From: Rhizobacter sp.
GTDB taxonomy: Bacteria > Pseudomonadota > Gammaproteobacteria > Burkholderiales > Burkholderiaceae_C
Direction: 5' to 3'
DNA: 5,423 nt
Assembly (NCBI GenBank): GCA_025359585.1
Contig: JANYFX010000038.1
Location: forward strand, 1-5,423
The notes below the pieces were generated by a model. It was given only the letters and a program-made list of their open reading frames with translations. It was not told the DNA's origin and did not search any database. A program made the position numbers and the translations under genes. How positions within the stretch are numbered: the first letter of the stretch is position 1; every line of letters begins with the position of its first letter. Below, piece after piece: positions 1 to 4,703 of the stretch.

Positions 1-812
1 AGCACCGCATCGAACATCTGCTGCGCCGTGTTCACGTCGATGCGCCGCACGCCCCGCGGTGTCGGCAGATGCACCGGGCCGGCCACCACGGTGACGGTGG
101 CCCCCGCTTCGGCCGCCGCGCGCGCGATCGCAAAACCCATCTTGCCGCTGGAGCGGTTCGTGAGGCCGCGCACCGGGTCGAGCGGCTCGAAGGTCGGGCC
201 GGCGGTGATCAGCACGCTCTTGCCGAGCAGCGATTTCGGGCGGAAAAAGGCGATGAGTTCGTCGAGCAACTCGACAGCCTCCAGCATGCGGCCGTCGCCG
301 ATCTCACCGCAGGCCTGGTCGCCATTCGCCGGGCCGAGCAGGGTGCAGCCGTCAGCGCGCAACTGCGCCGCATTGCGCTGCGTCGCCGGGTGCGCCCACA
401 TCTCGCGGTTCATCGCCGGTGCCACCAGCAGCGGGCAGCGCTCGATCGGCCGCGCCAGGCACATCAGGCTCAGCAGATCGTCGGCGCGGCCCTGCGCGAG
501 CTTGGCGATGAAGTCGGCGCTGGCCGGCGCCACCACTACCGCGTCGGCTTCGCGGGTGAGGTTGATGTGCGCCATGTTGTTCGGCTCGCGCGCGTCCCAC
601 TGGCTGGTGTGCACGACGCGGTTCGACAAGGCCTGCAAAGTGACGGCGGTGATGAAGTGCTCGGCCGCTTCGCTCATCACGACCTGCACCGTGGCGCCGG
701 CTTTCACCATCTCGCGCACGAAGTCGGCCCCCTTGTAGCAGGCGATGCCACCCGTCAGGCCGAGCACGATGTGCTTGCCGGCGAGTTCGTTCGACAAGGC
801 GTGCTGGCTCAC
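1..812 (-). CDS. coaBC: Bifunctional phosphopantothenoylcysteine decarboxylase / phosphopantothenate-cysteine ligase, N-terminal 270 residues (cut by left edge)
   Basis: CoaBC (Dfp) catalyses two cytosolic steps of coenzyme A synthesis: the CoaB domain joins cysteine to 4'-phosphopantothenate and the FMN-dependent CoaC domain decarboxylates the product to 4'-phosphopantetheine. The visible part holds all of CoaC (about residues 12-190) and the first ~80 residues of CoaB. Seen: flavin-binding start GLTGGIACYKGAD (18-30); NNMAHINL with the catalytic His82; APASADFIAKLAQGRADDL (95-113); PAMNREMW with Asn135; ACGEIGDGRM with Cys168. These match His75, Asn125 and Cys158 of the E. coli enzyme. CoaB opens with ITAGPTFEPLDPVRGLTNRS (202-221), then SGKMG. 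The full protein is usually about 400 residues, so roughly one third lies outside. I chose the GTG at 812-810 because it sits about ten residues before the first conserved strand, as in homologues; the first in-frame ATG (codon 35) would remove part of the flavin-binding fold. The GTG overlaps the stop of the signal peptidase gene in a GTGA junction, so translation is probably coupled; only a weak GGA lies upstream as ribosome binding site. Confidence 0.97.
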   Translation of the reverse strand, partial: MSQHALSNELAGKHIVLGLTGGIACYKGADFVREMVKAGATVQVVMSEAAEHFITAVTLQALSNRVVHTSQWDAREPNNMAHINLTREADAVVVAPASADFIAKLAQGRADDLLSLMCLARPIERCPLLVAPAMNREMWAHPATQRNAAQLRADGCTLLGPANGDQACGEIGDGRMLEAVELLDELIAFFRPKSLLGKSVLITAGPTFEPLDPVRGLTNRSSGKMGFAIARAAAEAGATVTVVAGPVHLPTPRGVRRIDVNTAQQMFDAV

Positions 813-1609
813 AACGGCGTCCAGGCGCGCGACAGGTCGCTCAGGTTGAACAGCACGCGCACCGCCTTGCCGTAGACCTGTGCGTGCGGCAGCAAACCCC
901 AGACGCGCGAGTCGGTCGAGTTGTCGCGGTTGTCGCCCATCATCAGATACCGGCCCGCCGGCACCGTGCACGACCATTCGGTCGGGCCTTGCACCGTGCA
1001 GTGTTCGGCCATGCCGTCGGTCGCCAGCCGCCCCATCACGAACGGGTTGACCTTGATCGTGCGGCTGTTGCCGGCCACCGTTTCACGCAGCAGCCACTGG
1101 CCGCGGTCTTCGGGCGCGACCTGCGTGCCGGTGCCCTCGCTGATGACGGGGGCGTCGAACGGCGCGCCGTTGACGGCGACGGCACCGTTGTGAAACGTCA
1201 CCGTGTCGCCCGGCACACCGACCAGGCGCTTGACGTAGAACTCCGACACGTCGAGCGGGTAGCGGAACACCACCACGTCGCCCCGCTGCGGCTGGCCGAA
1301 TTCGATCGCGGTGTTGGTGAACGGCAGGCGCGGGCCATAGGCCAGGTGGTTGACGAGCAGGTAGTCGCCCACGCGCAAGGTCGGCTCCATCGAGCCGGTC
1401 GGCACCTTCGGCCAGTCGGCGACAGCGACACGACAGGTGAACATGAGAGCGACGACGACGAACAGCTCGGAGCCGAAGCTGACCCACAGTGGTTTCTTCT
1501 CGGGCACGGCACCGAGGCGGCGGGTCTTGAACTTCCAGGCCACCCAGCAGGCACCGGTGGCGAGCGTGGCCAGGGCAAGGATCTCGTTGATGGAAAAACC
1601 GATCTGCAT
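809..1609 (-). CDS. lepB: Signal peptidase I (type I leader peptidase), 266 aa
   Basis: This membrane serine protease cleaves signal peptides from exported preproteins on the periplasmic face of the inner membrane, using a Ser-Lys dyad. Visible in order: a hydrophobic segment at about 7-25; a short basic cytoplasmic loop with KFKTRR (26-31); a second hydrophobic segment at about 46-64; box B VPTGSMEPTLRVGD with nucleophile Ser73; box C RGDVVVFRYP (109-118); box D FYVKRLVGVPGD with general base Lys127; box E MGDNRDNSTDSRVWG (224-238). Cys204 and Cys214 are placed like the disulfide pair of E. coli LepB. At 266 residues it is shorter than E. coli LepB (324), missing some of the periplasmic insertions, but no catalytic box is lost. 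The ATG at 1609 follows a GGAG at 1622-1619. It overlaps coaBC by 4 bp. Typical proteobacterial lepB lies next to lepA and rnc, and neither is here, so this may be a second paralogue; that is inference. The family assignment is firm. Confidence 0.96.
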   Translation of the reverse strand: MQIGFSINEILALATLATGACWVAWKFKTRRLGAVPEKKPLWVSFGSELFVVVALMFTCRVAVADWPKVPTGSMEPTLRVGDYLLVNHLAYGPRLPFTNTAIEFGQPQRGDVVVFRYPLDVSEFYVKRLVGVPGDTVTFHNGAVAVNGAPFDAPVISEGTGTQVAPEDRGQWLLRETVAGNSRTIKVNPFVMGRLATDGMAEHCTVQGPTEWSCTVPAGRYLMMGDNRDNSTDSRVWGLLPHAQVYGKAVRVLFNLSDLSRAWTPL

Positions 1610-1634
1610 CAGGCTGGGCTCCGCTTCAGACTAA

Positions 1635-1651
1635 GCACGGATTATCGGTGC
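1635..1651. promoter_or_regulatory. Imperfect 17-bp palindrome over the lepB -10 box (possible operator)
   Basis: The 17 bases GCACGGATTATCGGTGC form a dyad centred on 1643, with seven of eight arm positions complementary; the one mismatch is 1639/1647. The palindrome contains the candidate -10 hexamer at 1641-1646, where a repressor would block polymerase. I do not recognise the motif as the site of a known regulator, and a chance dyad in GC-rich DNA remains possible. Confidence 0.3.
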
Positions 1652-1670
1652 GGCGCAAATGAGCTGCCCA
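1641..1670 (-). promoter_or_regulatory. Candidate sigma70-type promoter for lepB-coaBC
   Basis: On the minus strand, TGGGCA (1670-1665, four of six matches to the -35 consensus) is followed after 18 bp by GATAAT (1646-1641, five of six matches to the -10 consensus). Initiation would fall near 1634, leaving a leader of about 25 nt that includes the GGAG ribosome binding site at 1622-1619. It lies in the 75-bp gap after the thioredoxin-like gene, so the peptidase and coaBC may be transcribed independently of that gene. This is a consensus match by eye only. Confidence 0.4.
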
Positions 1671-1684
1671 TGGTCAATCGGTGA

Positions 1685-2245
1685 TCACGCCGTGTGCGGC
1701 TTCGTGTGCAGCAGCGGCTCGATCAGGTCGCGCGCCACCGGCCCCATCCAGTCGAGGTCGCCGAGCACCGATTGGCGCGGCGTGCCGCTGCGGTCGATCA
1801 GCACCGTGGTCGGGAACACACGCGGCGTCCAGGCGGCGGCAGCCGTGCCGTCGCGGTCGAGCAGGATCGGCAGCGAAAACGGCAGCACGTCGAGAAAGCG
1901 CTTGATGACGGGCGCCGCTTCCTGGTAGTTGACGGCCAGCACCACCAGCCCGGCGCGTTCGTGGCGTGTGGCCAGGAGTTCGAGCGAGGGCATCTCGGCG
2001 CGACAGGGCTCGCACCAGCTGGCCCAGAAGTTCAGCATCACCGGCTGGCCCTTCAGCGCGGCCAGGCTCCAGGTCTTGCCGTCCATGTCGGTCAGCGCGA
2101 AGGCCGGGGCGGCCTTGCCGTCGGGCCAGACGCGCACCACGTGAGCCGCACGCGCCACACCGGGCAAGGCTGCGGCCGCGATCGTGGCGAGCGACAGGCC
2201 CAGCACCTGACGGCGCGATCTCTGGCAATTCGGCAGGAAGTCCAT
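1685..2245 (-). CDS. TlpA/ResA-family thioredoxin-fold protein with Tat-type signal peptide, 186 aa
   Basis: Proteins of this group are periplasmic thiol-disulfide reductases, often serving cytochrome c maturation or repair of exported thiol proteins. The N-terminus has RSRRQVLGL (10-18), a twin-arginine motif, then a hydrophobic stretch (16-28) and a signal peptidase site after ARA (31-33). The mature part starts with the AlkC/TSA-Redoxin pattern APAFALTDMDGKTWSLAALKG (46-66), then the strand VMLNFWASWCEPC with redox cysteines Cys78 and Cys81, and VFPTTVLID with cis-Pro145. The CEPC active site and this layout fit TlpA/ResA rather than thioredoxin (CGPC) or DsbA. The ATG at 2245 is preferred because the signal peptide begins right there; the open frame continues upstream only as antisense to egtD. 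A weak AGG precedes the start. It is divergent from egtD and 75 bp upstream of lepB on the same strand. There are no cytochrome maturation genes nearby, so the actual partner is unknown. Confidence 0.9.
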   Translation of the reverse strand: MDFLPNCQRSRRQVLGLSLATIAAAALPGVARAAHVVRVWPDGKAAPAFALTDMDGKTWSLAALKGQPVMLNFWASWCEPCRAEMPSLELLATRHERAGLVVLAVNYQEAAPVIKRFLDVLPFSLPILLDRDGTAAAAWTPRVFPTTVLIDRSGTPRQSVLGDLDWMGPVARDLIEPLLHTKPHTA

Positions 2246-2344
2246 GACCTGTATTCTGAGCGATACCGATGTAAGGTAGCGCGACTTTGCGCGACACCCT
2301 CGGCCGGTGTCGGGCAAGCCCGCCGCCACAACCACCGCACCTGC
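2246..2344. promoter_or_regulatory. Divergent intergenic region between the TlpA-like gene and egtD
   Basis: These 99 bp must contain or adjoin the start signals of both divergent genes. Visible are two copies of GCGCGAC (2279-2285 and 2289-2295) spaced 10 bp apart, about one helical turn, and an inverted repeat CGACACC/GGTGTCG (2292-2298 and 2306-2312) with a 7-nt loop. A weak promoter for egtD could be TCGGCA (2230-2235), 16 bp, TATTCT (2252-2257), which would start inside the TlpA-like coding region side and place the hairpin in the egtD leader. I found no convincing promoter for the TlpA-like gene. No Shine-Dalgarno sequence is evident just before the egtD ATG. Confidence 0.4.
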
Positions 2345-3301
2345 ATGCACCGCACTCCCCGTTTCATCCAGAAGTCCGTTGCCGACGCCAGCGCCGACCT
2401 GGCCGCCGCAAAGCAAGCGCTGCTGCGCACGCCGGCCAGTGCTTCGCCCAAGTGGTTCTACGACCGGCTCGGCTCGCACCTGTTCGAGGCCATCACCGAA
2501 CTGCCCGAGTACTACCCCACACGCACCGAAGCCGCCGTGTTCGCGGCGCACGGCGCGCAGATGGCCCGCCACGTGGGCGTGGGCGCCACGCTGATCGACC
2601 TGGGCGCCGGCAACTGCGTCAAGGCGACACGCCTGTTCCCGCTGCTGGAGCCGAGCCAGTACGTGGCGGTCGACATCTCGGTCGACTTCCTGCACGACGC
2701 GCTGCGCCGCGTGCAGCGCGAGCACCCGCAGCTCGACGTGGTCGGGTTCGGAATGGACTTTTCACAGTCGTTCGACCTGCCGCCGGCCCTGGTCGAACAC
2801 CGCCCGGTGTTTTTCTATCCCGGCTCGAGCATCGGCAACTTCACGCCCGCCGAAGCGCTGGTGTTCCTGAAACGTGTGCGCGCACAGGCGCACGGTGGTG
2901 GCCTGTTGATCGGCGTGGACCTGGTCAAGCCCGCGCCGATTCTCGAAGCGGCGTACGACGACGCGCTCGGCGTCACGGCAGCGTTCAACCTCAACCTGCT
3001 GCGGCACCTGAACCATCTGCTCGGCAGCGACTTCGACCCGCGTCAGTGGCGCCACATCGGTCTCTACAACGAAGTGATGTCGCGGGTCGAGATGCACCTC
3101 GAAGCGCGCACCGCGCTCGTCGTGCGCTGGCCGGGCGGCGAGCGTGCATTCGAAGCCGGCGAGCGCATTCATACCGAGAACTCGTGCAAGTACACGGTCG
3201 AGGGTTTTGCCTCGCTGCTGCAACAGGCCGGCTTCTCCGAGCCGCGGCACTGGACCGACGAACGTGGCTGGTTCGCGGTGTTCTGGGCCAGTGCCGACTG
3301 A
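2345..3301 (+). CDS. egtD: L-histidine N-alpha-methyltransferase (hercynine synthase), 318 aa
   Basis: EgtD transfers three methyl groups from S-adenosylmethionine to the alpha-amino group of histidine, giving hercynine, the first intermediate of the antioxidant ergothioneine; it acts in the cytosol. Visible: SPKWFYDRLGSHLFEAITEL (34-53) and PEYYPTRTE (54-62), the family's N-terminal signature with the substrate-contacting tyrosine; SAM site IDLGAGNCVKA (84-94) with AVDIS (108-112) ending in the ribose-binding acidic strand; FFYPGSSIGNF (156-166) with Asn165, equivalent to the histidine-binding Asn166 of the mycobacterial enzyme; LYNEVMSRVEMHL (240-252); and IHTENSCKY (275-283), whose Glu278 and Ser280 match the Glu/Ser pair (282/284) contacting the substrate amine and imidazole. 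Length is typical. The ATG at 2345 is the only reasonable start: no ATG, GTG or TTG lies in frame in the intergenic region, and the next Met is residue 73. No Shine-Dalgarno is seen. The usual partner egtB is absent on both sides. Its stop is 3 bp from the convergent hydrolase stop. Confidence 0.95.
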   Translation: MHRTPRFIQKSVADASADLAAAKQALLRTPASASPKWFYDRLGSHLFEAITELPEYYPTRTEAAVFAAHGAQMARHVGVGATLIDLGAGNCVKATRLFPLLEPSQYVAVDISVDFLHDALRRVQREHPQLDVVGFGMDFSQSFDLPPALVEHRPVFFYPGSSIGNFTPAEALVFLKRVRAQAHGGGLLIGVDLVKPAPILEAAYDDALGVTAAFNLNLLRHLNHLLGSDFDPRQWRHIGLYNEVMSRVEMHLEARTALVVRWPGGERAFEAGERIHTENSCKYTVEGFASLLQQAGFSEPRHWTDERGWFAVFWASAD

Positions 3302-3309
3302 AACTCAGT
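3297..3309. other. Palindrome containing both convergent stop codons
   Basis: ACTGA (3297-3301) and TCAGT (3305-3309) form a perfect 5-bp inverted repeat around AAC. The TGA of egtD (3299-3301) and the TGA of the hydrolase on the other strand (3307-3305) sit symmetrically in the two arms. A second interrupted pair, GCCGA (3293-3297) and TCGGC (3312-3316), flanks it. The stem is too short and lacks a T-tract, so I do not call it an intrinsic terminator. Confidence 0.5.
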
Positions 3310-4144
3310 GCTCGGCGAGAAACTTCGACAAGCGCTCGCGCGACGCCTCGCGCGCCTCCGGATCGCCGCCGACATGCACGCCCTGCCCGGGCGCCACGCC
3401 GTTGGGCACGTCTCTGCGCAAACGCACCGGGGCGCGTGAATCGAAGCCGTGGTACGCGCCGGCATAAGCTTCGATCACCGGCTTCGGCCCTGCGGCCACG
3501 CGGGCCAGTTCGTGGCACGGTGCGGCCGGAGTCCAGTCGTCGGCCTCGCCGACCAGCATCAACAAGGGCGTGCGGGTTGTGAAGCCGCGCTGCAGTTCGG
3601 CTTCACACCCCGGATAAAACGCCACCGCGAACGCAGGCTTCACGCTCGCCGCCGCGACGGCCGGGTGGCGCGTGTTGATCGCCGCCAACACCGTGCTGCC
3701 GCCGTTCGACCAGCCCAGCAGGCCAAGGCGTTGCGGGTCGACGCCGCTGCGGCGCGACAACCACGCCAGCGCCGCCAGCGCGTCGAGGCGGCGGTTGGCC
3801 TGTGTGACGCCGCGCGTGCCGACCTTCTGGGTGCAAAGCTCTTTTTCGCCACGCGGCGTGAGCGAATCCAATACCAGCGCATGAGCGCCCCGCGCGTTCA
3901 GCAGCGCGGCGTAACTGCGCATGCGCTCGTCGAGCTGGCCACTCCGGGCGTAAGGCCCACCGCAGCCGTGCAGCAACACGAGTGCGGGCGAATCGGCGTT
4001 CGGCATCGGCGCAGCGAACCAGTGGCCGAGCAGGCGTACCGGCTTGCCGGCGGCCACGTCCAGGCTGTCGAACTCGACCCGCTCCTGCGCCTGCGCTGCC
4101 GGGAGCACGGCGGCGGCGAGCGCGAGCACCGCAGCGCGCCACAT
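3305..4144 (-). CDS. Exported alpha/beta hydrolase, dienelactone hydrolase family, 279 aa
   Basis: The protein is an alpha/beta hydrolase, probably acting on an ester or lactone in the periplasm; the substrate is not known. Residues 1-19 form a signal peptide (MWRAAVLALAAAVLPAAQA) with a likely cut after AQA. The mature domain shows the oxyanion-hole motif LLHGCGG (57-63), the nucleophile elbow GWSNGG with Ser146, an acidic residue in GEADDWTP (Asp202 or Asp203), and the catalytic His232 in AYHGFD. Classical dienelactone hydrolase has a cysteine nucleophile in this elbow; here it is serine, so hydrolysis of dienelactone should not be assumed. Four cysteines (61, 104, 180, 210) could form disulfides after export. 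I start it at the ATG 4144 because the signal peptide begins there; an in-frame ATG at 4231 would add 29 Arg-rich residues and overlap the acetyltransferase gene. One base separates it from that gene's stop (TGAGATG), so the two are almost certainly translated from one message. Confidence 0.88.
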   Translation of the reverse strand: MWRAAVLALAAAVLPAAQAQERVEFDSLDVAAGKPVRLLGHWFAAPMPNADSPALVLLHGCGGPYARSGQLDERMRSYAALLNARGAHALVLDSLTPRGEKELCTQKVGTRGVTQANRRLDALAALAWLSRRSGVDPQRLGLLGWSNGGSTVLAAINTRHPAVAAASVKPAFAVAFYPGCEAELQRGFTTRTPLLMLVGEADDWTPAAPCHELARVAAGPKPVIEAYAGAYHGFDSRAPVRLRRDVPNGVAPGQGVHVGGDPEAREASRERLSKFLAEH

Positions 4145-4145
4145 C

Positions 4146-4685
4146 TCAAGCACCCGGCTCGGGCGCGACGATCTGCGCCGGCGATGGGTGAAAGCGCGCC
4201 ATCGCAAACGCGTCGACATAACGCCCATCACGCAGGGCGTATCCCTTGAACGTTCCTTCGATCCGGAAACCGAAGCGCTGGTACAGGCGCAGCGCGACGT
4301 CGTTGTCGGTGTAGACCGTGAGCTCGATGCGCAGCGTGTTGAGCCAGTGATCTGCGTAGTCGCACAGCGCCGTCATCAGCGCGGTGCCCACACCCTGCCG
4401 CTGTGCCACACGCGCGACCGACATGCCCAGGCCCATCACATGCCGGCGCCGAAGCGCCAAACCCGGCGCATACAGGCCGGCCGAGGCGACGACTTCACCA
4501 CCCAGCTCGGCCACCAGCGACAGGTCGGCCTTGTCGGCCGCGCCGGTGCCGGCAAGCTGCGCGGCCCAGCGCTCCTCGGTCGGGTACGGCAGCTGCAGCA
4601 GGCCGCCGTACACGGCCGGGTCGCTCATCAGCTTCGCGAGCGCTGCCGCATCTTTGGTCGTGACGCGGCGGATCGTGATCGTCAT
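4146..4685 (-). CDS. yhhY: GNAT-family N-acetyltransferase, YhhY/AaaT-like, 179 aa
   Basis: The protein transfers an acetyl group from acetyl-CoA to an amine. It resembles E. coli YhhY (AaaT), for which acetylation of phenylalanine and methionine has been described, through features recalled from that protein: VYGGLLQLPYPTEERW (25-40), RIELTVYTDNDVALRLYQRF (119-138) followed by GFRIEG, and YALRDGRYVDAFAMAR (149-164). The acetyl-CoA pyrophosphate loop is QRQGVGTA (95-102). Length is a little above YhhY because of an unstructured Pro-rich tail after residue 165. Start ATG at 4685 follows a GGGGG about six bases upstream, a plausible ribosome binding site. It is 18 bp downstream of alaS and 1 bp upstream of the exported hydrolase, so probably part of the alaS transcript. 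The GNAT assignment is firm; the substrate is inferred from similarity only and could differ. Confidence 0.9.
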   Translation of the reverse strand: MTITIRRVTTKDAAALAKLMSDPAVYGGLLQLPYPTEERWAAQLAGTGAADKADLSLVAELGGEVVASAGLYAPGLALRRRHVMGLGMSVARVAQRQGVGTALMTALCDYADHWLNTLRIELTVYTDNDVALRLYQRFGFRIEGTFKGYALRDGRYVDAFAMARFHPSPAQIVAPEPGA

Positions 4686-4703
4686 GCGGTACCCCCGTGT
4701 CGA

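Noticed and set aside
2292..2312. CGACACC/GGTGTCG stem as an intrinsic terminator or riboswitch
   Set aside because: No T-tract follows on either strand and the leader is too short and simple for a known riboswitch; kept only as a hairpin or operator candidate.
1694..2344. Long in-frame plus-strand extension upstream of egtD
   Set aside because: It is antisense to the TlpA-like gene, has no similarity to EgtD N-termini, and the known family signature begins about 35 residues after the ATG at 2345 as expected. Absence of stops is usual in high-GC DNA.
2246..2725. Upstream extension of the TlpA-like frame (start at 2725)
   Set aside because: It runs antisense through egtD and would put a clear signal peptide in the middle of a protein.
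2287..3582. 431-codon plus-strand open frame overlapping egtD in another frame
   Set aside because: Its translation is Arg/Ala/Pro-rich low-complexity typical of shadow frames and shows no domain, while the egtD frame has full family motifs.
4145..4231. Longer hydrolase start at 4231
   Set aside because: It adds an Arg-rich segment before the signal peptide and overlaps the acetyltransferase gene by 86 bases; the start at 4144 gives a clean signal peptide and a tight TGAGATG junction.
3449..4249. 266-codon plus-strand open frame opposite the hydrolase
   Set aside because: It has no recognisable motif and lies wholly antisense to a gene with signal peptide and catalytic triad.
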